DNA of 5,127 bases from Phycisphaerales bacterium (GTDB lineage Bacteria > Planctomycetota > Phycisphaerae > SM23-33), in the NCBI GenBank assembly GCA_003153915.1, contig PMBX01000145.1, positions 7,114-12,240 on the forward strand. Reading direction: 5' to 3'. The translations under genes and the position numbers were made by a program. Shown in pieces: positions 1 through 4,606 of this stretch; within the stretch, counting starts at the first letter, position 1; every line of letters begins with the position of its first letter. Under the pieces are notes generated by a model, which saw only the letters and a list, made by a program, of their open reading frames with translations, did no database searches and was not told the origin of the DNA.

Positions 1-23
1 CTATCCAATTGAGCTACGCGCGC
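1..23 (-). tRNA. 5' end of a tRNA, probably tRNA-Arg (partial)
   Basis: Read on the minus strand from 23 to 1, the sequence has a 7-nt acceptor 5' strand GCGCGCG, then TA (positions 8-9), then GCTC opening the D arm and a D loop AATTGGATAG. This is the canonical start of a bacterial tRNA. The combination GCG(C/G)(C/G)CG-TA-GCTC-A-TTGGATAG is what many bacterial tRNA-Arg genes show. The anticodon and 3' half lie outside the window, so the Arg identity is inferred from the 5' end only; other class I tRNAs cannot be excluded. A promoter sits just upstream at 43-71. Confidence 0.75.
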
Positions 24-42
24 TTGTTAAAATACAGGCCCG

Positions 43-71
43 ATTATCGTTTTCTTCCTTGGATTTCGCAA
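43..71 (-). promoter_or_regulatory. sigma70-type promoter for the tRNA
   Basis: On the minus strand a -35 TTGCGA (66-71) and a -10 GATAAT (43-48) are separated by exactly 17 bp. Transcription would begin near 36, about a dozen bases before the mature tRNA 5' end at 23, which is a normal leader for a tRNA gene. Both hexamers are close to consensus (4/6 and 5/6) and the placement fits, so the call is reasonable but not tested. Confidence 0.55.
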
Positions 72-153
72 GGTATTTCCCCGGCGGAGTGGGTATCAGG
101 GATGTCCCAACCGAAGCGGCTGCTGGGTTGCCAGGTCCACATGGCCCCCATCT

Positions 154-180
154 GGCTGGCGAGGCTCAGTCTCGCCAGCC
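154..180. repeat. perfect 10-bp stem hairpin
   Basis: GGCTGGCGAG (154-163) is perfectly complementary to CTCGCCAGCC (171-180) around a 7-nt loop. No run of T follows on either strand, so it is not a textbook intrinsic terminator. It may be a REP-like hairpin, or stop readthrough between the small minus-strand gene and the tRNA. Around it, 72-153 and 181-196 show no gene. Confidence 0.5.
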
Positions 181-196
181 TAACAGATGCTTGAAT

Positions 197-224
197 GCGC
201 GGCGGGACGGAAGCCCCGCCGTGC
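197..224. terminator. GC-rich hairpin downstream of the small minus-strand gene
   Basis: Positions 197-206 pair with 215-224 (10 bp, one G-T wobble) around an 8-nt loop. It lies 57 bp past the stop codon of the minus-strand gene at 282-611, so it could end or protect that transcript. There is no T tract, so a role as intrinsic terminator is only a possibility; it may equally be a second dispersed hairpin next to the one at 154-180. Confidence 0.35.
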
Positions 225-281
225 TATCACACAAACTTCCCGGCTAAGCGAGCAGGTCAAGCCAACAGGGCCGCACGGCGG

Positions 282-611
282 TTAGGCGATTTTGGCGGCC
301 AGGCGGCGGAGCTTGTGTTTGAGGACATGGATCTGTCGGCGCGTGGCGGCAAGGGCGGCGCGGTCGCGCGCAGTCGTCGCCGCGTCGCGTTTGGCCTGGA
401 CCTTGCGCAGAGCGGCCTTGATGCGGGCCTTTTCCGCCCCGGCGGCGGCATGGTGGGTCTGGATGCCCAACGCCGTGCACAATGCCGGGAGCAATTGCTC
501 CTTGTGCATCGTGTTGTGGCCTTGAATCGCCTCGTGCTGGATACCGTCGGCGATCTTGCGAAGGTCTTCCACCGTCATCTCTTTGAGCTGCTCGTACGTG
601 TAATCAGCCAT
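282..611 (-). CDS. small helical basic protein with Rho-N/SAP-like N-terminus, function unknown
   Basis: The 109-aa product has two parts. Residues about 4-50 (YTYEQLKEMTVEDLRKIA, then KEQLLPALCTALGI) have the 'L..mTv.eLr.ia' and 'k..Ll.al...lg' pattern of the small helical Rho N-terminal/SAP-type domains, which often bind nucleic acid. Residues about 59-107 are a strongly basic, Ala/Arg/Lys-rich helix likely to form a coiled coil or contact nucleic acid. There is no signal peptide or membrane segment, so it should be cytoplasmic. AGGAGG at 616-621 sits 4 nt before the ATG, and a promoter lies at 661-689; the gene appears monocistronic. The domain resemblance is from pattern memory, not a search. 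I recognise it as a conserved hypothetical type but can give no established role. Confidence 0.8.
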   Translation of the reverse strand: MADYTYEQLKEMTVEDLRKIADGIQHEAIQGHNTMHKEQLLPALCTALGIQTHHAAAGAEKARIKAALRKVQAKRDAATTARDRAALAATRRQIHVLKHKLRRLAAKIA

Positions 612-635
612 GGGGCCTCCTGTAGGTTTGATCCG

Positions 636-654
636 GCGGGATTATTTTTCCCGC
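636..654 (-). promoter_or_regulatory. 5' UTR hairpin of the small gene
   Basis: On the minus strand GCGGGA and TCCCGC form a 6-bp stem (649-654 with 636-641) around an A/T-rich 7-nt loop. It would lie at the very 5' end of the mRNA from the promoter at 661-689, a position typical of a stabilising 5' stem. The RBS at 616-621 stays outside it. Confidence 0.3.
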
Positions 655-660
655 GCGGGC

Positions 661-689
661 ATCATACCCGGCCGCGCCGCGATGTTCAA
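661..689 (-). promoter_or_regulatory. sigma70-type promoter of the small Rho-N-like gene
   Basis: On the minus strand TTGAAC (684-689) and TATGAT (661-666) are separated by 17 bp. Each hexamer differs from consensus at one or two positions. The start site would be near 654, giving a 5' UTR of about 40 nt before the ATG at 611. Confidence 0.6.
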
Positions 690-788
690 TGCTATCGAAT
701 CCAGGAGGGGATGGGTGCGGCCGAATATTTTGGCAAGGAATCCAGCACGCCTGGGCCTTCCGGCCCGGAACCTTGGCCTGCCTGCAAA

Positions 789-889
789 CAAGACATGCTC
801 ATGGCTAAGCCATGAGCGTGGCGCCAACGCGACGTGAGCATGTCCGATCTTTTCCGTCTTATTCCAACACATGGCCACGCGAGCGTGGC
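789..889. repeat. two-copy hairpin repeat (REP-like)
   Basis: Two hairpin units lie in the same orientation. Unit 1 starts with caagacatg (789-797) and ends with gagcgtggc (814-822); unit 2 starts with caacacatg (865-873) and ends with gagcgtggc (881-889). Unit 1 folds into a 12-bp stem (794-805 with 809-820, one wobble, 3-nt loop). Unit 2 folds through GCCAC/GTGGC (874-878 with 885-889). Conserved flanks around divergent but self-complementary cores are typical of short dispersed bacterial repeats mobilised in trans. No coding function is apparent between them. Confidence 0.55.
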
Positions 890-902
890 TATGCCACCCG
901 CC

Positions 903-947
903 GAGGTCGGCGTCCTCGACAACGCATTCGCTGAAGGTCGTACTCAT
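903..947 (-). pseudogene. hsdR: probable 5' remnant of a type I restriction endonuclease R subunit gene
   Basis: An ATG at 945-947 follows a good ribosome binding site (GGAG, 6 nt before the ATG). The first 15 codons read MSTTFSECVVEDADL. HsdR subunits characteristically begin MS..F(T/S)ESVVE(D/E)AAL.WL..LGY, so 12 or so residues match the expected pattern. From codon 16 the similarity stops and the frame enters the hairpin repeat (889 downwards), with none of the nuclease or helicase sequence of HsdR (normally about 800-1,100 aa). An overlapping TGA (947-949) closes another open frame upstream in a TGATG junction, as in hsd operons. The match is short, so this is an inference; a chance ORF is the alternative. 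Confidence 0.4.
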
Positions 948-994
948 CAGGTTCTCCAAGGGCAAGAAGACCGGAAAAAGTCCTTGCGTAATGC

Positions 995-1040
995 ACCCAC
1001 CATGGTTAACGTCCGTACCCGGACGTTAACCATGGTGGGT
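995..1040. repeat. 46-bp perfect palindrome (21-bp arms, 4-nt loop)
   Basis: ACCCACCATGGTTAACGTCCG (995-1015) is an exact inverted copy of 1020-1040, with loop TACC (1016-1019). Such a long perfect stem would extrude as a cruciform or form a very stable RNA hairpin. It contains CCATGG and GTTAAC sites in each arm. It stands directly upstream of the plus-strand promoter at 1046-1074. It lacks a T tract, so it may be a miniature mobile element, a recombination or replication hairpin, or a barrier to transcription from either side. Confidence 0.85.
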
Positions 1041-1045
1041 ACCGC

Positions 1046-1074
1046 TTGACTTTTCGGTATAATGTGCCGATAAT
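1046..1074 (+). promoter_or_regulatory. strong plus-strand promoter without a recognisable gene
   Basis: TTGACT (1046-1051), a 17-bp spacer and GATAAT (1069-1074) differ from sigma70 consensus at one position each. A second TATAAT occurs in the spacer at 1058-1063 but has no matching -35. Transcription would start near 1081. A Shine-Dalgarno-like GGAAGGAG follows at about 1097-1104, yet no start codon lies at a workable distance after it. The transcript would run antisense into the minus-strand cassette. Confidence 0.6.
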
Positions 1075-1109
1075 ATACTAGCTCATCCACCATGTGTGGA
1101 AGGAGTACC

Positions 1110-1137
1110 GACGCCGTCCTCTCACGAGGGCGGCGTC
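1110..1137. terminator. hairpin spanning the 3' end of the 171-aa gene
   Basis: Positions 1110-1121 pair with 1126-1137 (12 bp, one imperfect pair) around a 4-nt loop. The minus-strand stop codon TGA (1122-1124) lies in the loop, which reads GTGA on that strand, a stable GNRA tetraloop in RNA. On the plus strand it would also form early in the transcript from the promoter at 1046-1074. There is no T tract, so termination is unproven; mRNA 3'-end protection is as likely. Confidence 0.4.
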
Positions 1138-1637
1138 TGACGTTTCCGGGCCTCGTCACGATCCTTTCGCAACCGACGTTTCTCGTGCTCGGTCAACGTG
1201 CAGTGGGCCGTGATAAGCTGCATGTACCTCGGCCGCTCGGCCTTCCAGGGACGCGGCGCGAGCACCACCAGGAACTCCTCGCCGAACCACAGCACCCAGC
1301 GTGTCTCGCTACCGCGAACGCTTGGCCACACATCGACCGACGCATCCGCCGCGTTTTCGATGACAGCCCTGACCCAGCCGATGCGCTCGCACCGGCGAAG
1401 GTCCGGCGTCCGCTGGACTTCATCGCGACCTTCCGACGTGCAGTGCCAGAAGCCCGCCTCCTTGCCATCGCAAATCGGGTCGCGCCGGCATCGCACCCAA
1501 AGCCCGTTGTATCGCGGCTGCGAGGCGATGAAATCGTGGTAGAACACCGCATAAACCGCGTCAATGTACCGCTGCCAGTTTCCCCCGTGGTCGTTCAGCG
1601 ACACCAACGGAGGCAGCCAGGCGGGGGCTGCACTCAC
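1122..1637 (-). CDS. 171-aa protein partnered with DUF3800, possible BECR-fold nuclease/toxin
   Basis: The chosen start is GTG at 1635-1637. It overlaps the stop of the DUF3800 gene (GTGA, 4 nt) and has GGAGG 6 nt upstream; the upstream ATG at 1700 would add 21 low-complexity residues inside the neighbour. Visible blocks are WLPPLVSL (7-14), a D/Y-rich helix (22-37), DGKEAGFWHCTSEG (57-70, with H65), TPDLRRCERIGW (77-88), ETRWVLWFGEEFLVVLA (111-127) and a C-terminal LITAHCTLTEHEKRRLRK (141-158). I recognise this order as a family that recurs beside DUF3800 genes. The beta-rich core and conserved His/Arg/Thr suggest a small RelE/barnase-like (BECR) RNase, but that is inference. It is soluble, with no signal peptide. 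A hairpin covers its stop codon. Confidence 0.8.
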   Translation of the reverse strand: MSAAPAWLPPLVSLNDHGGNWQRYIDAVYAVFYHDFIASQPRYNGLWVRCRRDPICDGKEAGFWHCTSEGRDEVQRTPDLRRCERIGWVRAVIENAADASVDVWPSVRGSETRWVLWFGEEFLVVLAPRPWKAERPRYMQLITAHCTLTEHEKRRLRKDRDEARKRQTPPS

Positions 1638-2350
1638 GGTTGGCCTCCCCCCGACTCCGCTTGCCAGCACAGCAGGTTGAACTTCGATTCCTTTGGCCAC
1701 GTCGTCCGGTGCAACGACTTACCGGACCGTTCCTGTATCCTGGCAATGACTGCAAGTTTCGCCTTGCTCGTGGCCAGGTTCCTGTTCTTGTAGCACACCG
1801 CCCCAATCAGCAAATCAGCTAACTGCATGATCTCCGATTCATGGGACCGAATCTGCTGGACCCGTTCCACGATCTGCCCGGAAAAATCGTACCGATGGTT
1901 CCTCAATACCTCCTCCAGCTTCGCCCGCTTCTGCTCGCTGCGGGTGTCCTTGATGTCGAAATAAATGCGGTAGGCGCAGGCCGGGTCGATGATCTCCTTC
2001 AGGAGAACGAAGAACATCTTGTAGTACCAGTCATCGTGCGTTTGATTGCGCACGGTGTGGTCGAGCACCCGCTTGTCAGGGATCAACACGCCACGGAAAT
2101 GGAGGCCGTCCTGGGTAAAGAAGTAGTCCACCAGGTCCAGGTAGAACGGCAGCTTGCCCGGCGAGACCTTTGTCCATTTGCTCTCGAACGCGGTCGGAAG
2201 GCCGTGCCGGGCCTTGATGGCGCGCAGGCCTTGGCATATCTGCGCCGACGCGGCCTGTGGGCACCACACCGCCCCGATCACCATCGTCGGGATACCGTCG
2301 TGCTCCAGGTGGCAACTCTCATCGCAGTAAACGTTATAGACTTCGCTCAT
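1634..2350 (-). CDS. DUF3800 domain protein (RNase H-like fold)
   Basis: The 238-aa product starts MSEVYNVYCDES. The ATG at 2350 is preferred over an in-frame ATG at 2512 because residues before it are encoded by the palindromic repeat and look non-coding; AGAGG lies 7 nt upstream. Hallmarks of DUF3800 are the N-terminal strand with YCDES (D10, E11), FESKW (E56), YRIYFDIKD (D132, D135) and QLADLLIGAV (Q176, D179). The four spaced acidic residues are consistent with a metal-dependent RNase H-like nuclease, though no activity is established for this protein. The start overlaps the stop of an upstream broken frame (TGATG), and the end overlaps the next gene (GTGA). DUF3800 genes are common in mobile and defence-associated regions. 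Family call is firm; function is open. Confidence 0.9.
   Translation of the reverse strand: MSEVYNVYCDESCHLEHDGIPTMVIGAVWCPQAASAQICQGLRAIKARHGLPTAFESKWTKVSPGKLPFYLDLVDYFFTQDGLHFRGVLIPDKRVLDHTVRNQTHDDWYYKMFFVLLKEIIDPACAYRIYFDIKDTRSEQKRAKLEEVLRNHRYDFSGQIVERVQQIRSHESEIMQLADLLIGAVCYKNRNLATSKAKLAVIARIQERSGKSLHRTTWPKESKFNLLCWQAESGGGQP
1644..1648 (-). promoter_or_regulatory. ribosome binding site fixing the GTG start at 1637
   Basis: GGAGG, inside the last codons of the DUF3800 gene, stands 6 nt before the GTG at 1635-1637. With the GTGA overlap this favours translational coupling and the short 171-aa product. Confidence 0.6.
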
Positions 2351-2472
2351 CACCGTGCCTCTTCCGGCCGTTCCTTTCGCTCTTGATAGGTCTCGAAGAA
2401 GAACGCCACCAGGGTACCCGCCGCACCGTCGGCCAGGCGGGCATGTCTGGCCTGTAGTTCGGTAGGGTGGGG
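2350..2472 (-). pseudogene. 3' remnant of the first gene of the DUF3800 cassette
   Basis: A frame of 40 sense codons ends in TGA (2350-2352), sharing one base with the ATG of the DUF3800 gene. Its product from about codon 5 reads ELQARHARLADGAAG, then TLVAFFFETYQERKERPEEAR, a plausible amphipathic, charged helical C-terminus with codon use like the neighbours. No ATG or well-placed GTG/TTG start exists: upstream the frame runs into the palindromic element and meets TAG at 2473-2475. The simplest reading is that a small upstream partner gene (regulator or antitoxin-like) lost its 5' part when the element at 2463-2533 arrived. An alternative is a chance open frame; the coupling overlap argues against it. 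Confidence 0.5.
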
Positions 2473-2533
2473 CTACTGCCCCACGTGATTGGTTAATTGT
2501 CAAACGTTTCACGGGGCGGTAGCCCCACCCTAC
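2463..2533. repeat. imperfect palindromic element (MITE/REP-like)
   Basis: TAGGGTGGGGCTA (2463-2475) is exactly complementary to 2520-2532. Pairing continues through CTGCCCC/GGGGCGG (one wobble) and, after a 2-nt bulge at 2483-2484, through GTGA/TCAC (2485-2488 with 2509-2512), giving about 24 bp in all. The centre is A/T-rich (2489-2508) and carries TTGACA on the minus strand at 2498-2503 without a fitting -10. The element starts 19 bp after the ribBA stop, so it could end pgsA-ribBA transcription, though it lacks a T tract. It abuts the broken frame at 2350-2472. Confidence 0.7.
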
Positions 2534-2551
2534 GAACTCACCTTACCGCCC

Positions 2552-3781
2552 CTAGAGATTCTCCAGCATGTGGCCGAGTTTGTCTTTTTTGGTCTGGAGG
2601 TAATCGCGGTTTTGCTCGTGAGGTGGGATTTCCAGCGGCACGCGCTCCACGATGGACAGGCCGAAGCCTTCCAGCCCGTAAATCTTGCGCGGATTGTTGG
2701 TCATGATCCGCAGCTTCGTCAGCCCCAGGTCGCGGAGGATCTGGCTGCCGATGCCGTAGTCGCGGCGGTCGGCTTCGAAGCCCAGGTGCAGGTTGGCCTC
2801 TACGGTGTCCATGCCCTCCTCGATCTGGAGCTTATAGGCCCGCAACTTGTTGACCAGCCCGATACCGCGGCCTTCCTGTCGAACGTAGACCACCGCGCCC
2901 TTGCCAGCGGCGGCAACGTTGCGCAGCGCCGTGCGAAGCTGCGGGCCGCAGTCGCAGCGCAGCGAATTCAGAACGTCGCCGGTGAAACACTCGCTGTGGA
3001 CGCGGACCAGCACCGGCTCGTCATGCATGACCGGTTTGCCGTCCTTGCCCAACAGGCCCACCCCACCCATGCACAAGGCCAGGTGAGGCTCGATATCGAC
3101 GAGCGATGCGTAAGACACCAGGTGGAAAACGCCCGCCTCCAGCGGCAGGTCGAACTCCACCACCCGCTCGATGAGCCGCTCGCTACGAAGGCGATGGCGG
3201 ATCACGTCGGCCACCGAGCACATCTTCAGCTTGTGCTTGGCGCAGAACCGTTCCAGTTCGGGCCGGCGGGCCATCGTGCCGTCTTCGTTCATGATCTCGC
3301 AGATGACGGCAAGGGGTTTCATCCCCGCCAGACGGGCCAGGTCCACCGCCCCTTCGGTTTGCCCCGCGCGGACCAGCACCCCGCCGTCGCGCGCCCGCAG
3401 CGGGAAGACATGCCCCGGCCGGGCGAGGTCCAAGGGCTTGGCGTCGTCGCGGCAGGTGACCTGGATGGTCCTGGCGCGGTCGGCGGCTGAGATGCCCGTG
3501 GCGATTCCCTCCGCCGCATCGACGGAGACGGTGAACGCCGTGCCGAACCGCGCGGTGTTGTCCATCGTCTGGAGGTGCAGCGCCAGTTGGTCGGCCTTGG
3601 CGTTGGTCATCGGAAGGCAGACCAGCCCGCGGCCTTGGGTGGCCATGAAGTTGATGATCTCGGGGGTGGCCATCTCAGCGGCGCAGACGAGGTCGCCCTC
3701 GTTCTCGCGCGACTCGTCATCCACCAGGACGATCATCCGCCCTTCGCGAAGTTCCCGCAATATGTCTTCAATGGGGTCCAT
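2552..3781 (-). CDS. ribBA: bifunctional 3,4-dihydroxy-2-butanone 4-phosphate synthase / GTP cyclohydrolase II
   Basis: The 409-aa protein supplies both precursors of riboflavin: it converts ribulose 5-phosphate to 3,4-dihydroxy-2-butanone 4-phosphate, and GTP to the diaminopyrimidine intermediate plus formate. The RibB half (about 1-200) shows the acidic loop DDESRENEGD (21-30), GHVFPL (123-128), the TEGAVDL segment (142-148) and EIMNEDGTM (162-170). The RibA half (about 203-409) shows the zinc cysteines C265, C276 and C278 in HSECFTGDVLNSLRCDC, EGRGIGL (303-309), DYGIGSQILRDLG (341-353) and TNNPRK (361-366). All catalytic motifs are present, so both activities should be intact. It is cytoplasmic and has normal length. 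The start overlaps the end of pgsA by 14 nt with only a weak AAGG upstream, implying coupling. Residues 237-254 form a somewhat longer loop before DEPVLVRVHSEC than in E. coli RibA. Confidence 0.97.
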   Translation of the reverse strand: MDPIEDILRELREGRMIVLVDDESRENEGDLVCAAEMATPEIINFMATQGRGLVCLPMTNAKADQLALHLQTMDNTARFGTAFTVSVDAAEGIATGISAADRARTIQVTCRDDAKPLDLARPGHVFPLRARDGGVLVRAGQTEGAVDLARLAGMKPLAVICEIMNEDGTMARRPELERFCAKHKLKMCSVADVIRHRLRSERLIERVVEFDLPLEAGVFHLVSYASLVDIEPHLALCMGGVGLLGKDGKPVMHDEPVLVRVHSECFTGDVLNSLRCDCGPQLRTALRNVAAAGKGAVVYVRQEGRGIGLVNKLRAYKLQIEEGMDTVEANLHLGFEADRRDYGIGSQILRDLGLTKLRIMTNNPRKIYGLEGFGLSIVERVPLEIPPHEQNRDYLQTKKDKLGHMLENL

Positions 3782-4442
3782 GACTGCCTTGGTTGTTCTT
3801 CTGGAGACCCTCGTCCAGCGGCTTGGCGCCCTCGGCGACGAAGCCGAGGCCCAGTCTCGTGTAGCTTATCACAGCCAGGACGCTGATGGCCACCGCGGTC
3901 CAGACGGCAACATTCGCCAGCTTGCCGCCCAGACCCTCGGACAAACGGTTGAGGTCCGGGGACAACATCACCAACATCACCATGACAAGCTGCGCCACGG
4001 TGCAGGCCTTTCCCGCCGCGGTGGGGCGGATACGGAAGCGGTCGGTGACCAGGTAGATCACCAGGAAACCCATGATAACCCACAGGTCCTTTCCGACAAT
4101 CACGACCACCACCCAGTCGGGCAATTGCGCGCCCGGTACAGCCGAGTGAGACAGCGACAGCAACACCACCGAACAACTAATCAGCACCTTGTCCGCAAGC
4201 GGATCGAGGATCGCCCCCAGGCGCGTTCGGAGGTTCAGCCGCCGCGCCAGCATCCCATCCAGGAAGTCCGATAGCGCCATGGCCACAAAGATCGCCAGCG
4301 CCACATACCTCGCTGCCTCCCAGCGGGGTTGGTTCTGGTTCATCACCAGTACGAAGAACGGGCCGACCATCAACAGCCGCAGTATGCTGATGCGGTTGGG
4401 CCAGTTCAGCGACTTCCAGGGCTTGATCCGCTCGTTGACCAT
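3768..4442 (-). CDS. pgsA: CDP-alcohol phosphatidyltransferase, likely phosphatidylglycerophosphate synthase
   Basis: The 224-aa membrane enzyme probably transfers the phosphatidyl group from CDP-diacylglycerol to glycerol 3-phosphate, the committed step to phosphatidylglycerol. The full family signature D-x2-DG-x2-AR-x8-G-x3-D-x3-D is present with D59, D62, G63, A66, R67, G76, D80 and D84. The N-terminal NWPNRISILRLL (13-24) is the usual PgsA opening. Hydrophobic segments lie near 20-34, 46-58, 86-98, 110-131, 147-160 and 177-194, fitting the multi-pass fold. AGGA lies 4 nt before the ATG. The short hydrophilic C-terminus overlaps the start of ribBA by 14 nt, so the two are likely co-transcribed. 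Another CDP-alcohol transferase specificity (e.g. for inositol phosphate) cannot be excluded from motifs alone, but PgsA is the best reading. Confidence 0.9.
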   Translation of the reverse strand: MVNERIKPWKSLNWPNRISILRLLMVGPFFVLVMNQNQPRWEAARYVALAIFVAMALSDFLDGMLARRLNLRTRLGAILDPLADKVLISCSVVLLSLSHSAVPGAQLPDWVVVVIVGKDLWVIMGFLVIYLVTDRFRIRPTAAGKACTVAQLVMVMLVMLSPDLNRLSEGLGGKLANVAVWTAVAISVLAVISYTRLGLGFVAEGAKPLDEGLQKNNQGSHGPH

Positions 4443-4534
4443 GATGTCCTGTCCTCGCCTGGCGGGGTTCCCAGGTTGCGGCTACAATAGCTTGTGGCCG
4501 GTTTAGTATAGTGGTTTTTGCATCGGCATATGAG

Positions 4535-4581
4535 AACCGGTTTCATAACCTACACGGAGTCGCGTCGCGATGAAACCGGTT
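4535..4581. promoter_or_regulatory. inverted repeat in the divergent pgsA / MEMO intergenic region
   Basis: AACCGGTTTCAT (4535-4546) is exactly inverted at 4570-4581, with a 23-nt centre. Each arm also contains the self-palindrome AACCGGTT, and a partial third copy (CCGGTTTA) lies at about 4498-4505. The arrangement suits either paired operator sites in a divergent promoter region (4443-4606) or a hairpin in the 5' UTR of the MEMO-like gene. Candidate -10 elements are TACAAT (near 4481) and TATAGT (near 4507) on plus, but neither has a convincing -35, so no promoter is assigned. Confidence 0.45.
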
Positions 4582-4606
4582 TTAGGGCTTTGCCCGTGAG
4601 GTGGCC

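Noticed and set aside
1..240. Possible attachment site of an island at the tRNA
   Set aside because: Integration normally uses the tRNA 3' end, which is outside the window; no second copy of the visible tRNA bases and no integrase were found.
642..965. A 107-codon minus-strand frame as a complete gene
   Set aside because: Only its first part resembles a protein (hsdR start); the rest is translation of the hairpin repeats.
1092..1793. A 233-codon plus-strand open frame after the orphan promoter
   Set aside because: It is antisense to the 171-aa gene and the end of DUF3800, its composition is that of a mirror frame in GC-rich DNA, and its ATG precedes rather than follows the Shine-Dalgarno-like motif.
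2351..2512. Longer DUF3800 form starting at ATG 2512
   Set aside because: The extra 54 residues are Gly/Arg/Pro-rich, partly encoded by the palindromic repeat, and the typical DUF3800 start with AGAGG fits the ATG at 2350.
3171..4274. Long plus-strand open frame across ribBA and pgsA
   Set aside because: It is the antisense shadow of two well-supported genes with complete catalytic motifs.
4497..4560. tRNA-like stretch (TTTAGTATAGTGG resembling a D arm, then GCATCGG and ACCGG)
   Set aside because: No 5-bp anticodon stem with a 7-nt loop can be formed and no TTCRA T-loop or closing acceptor strand is present.
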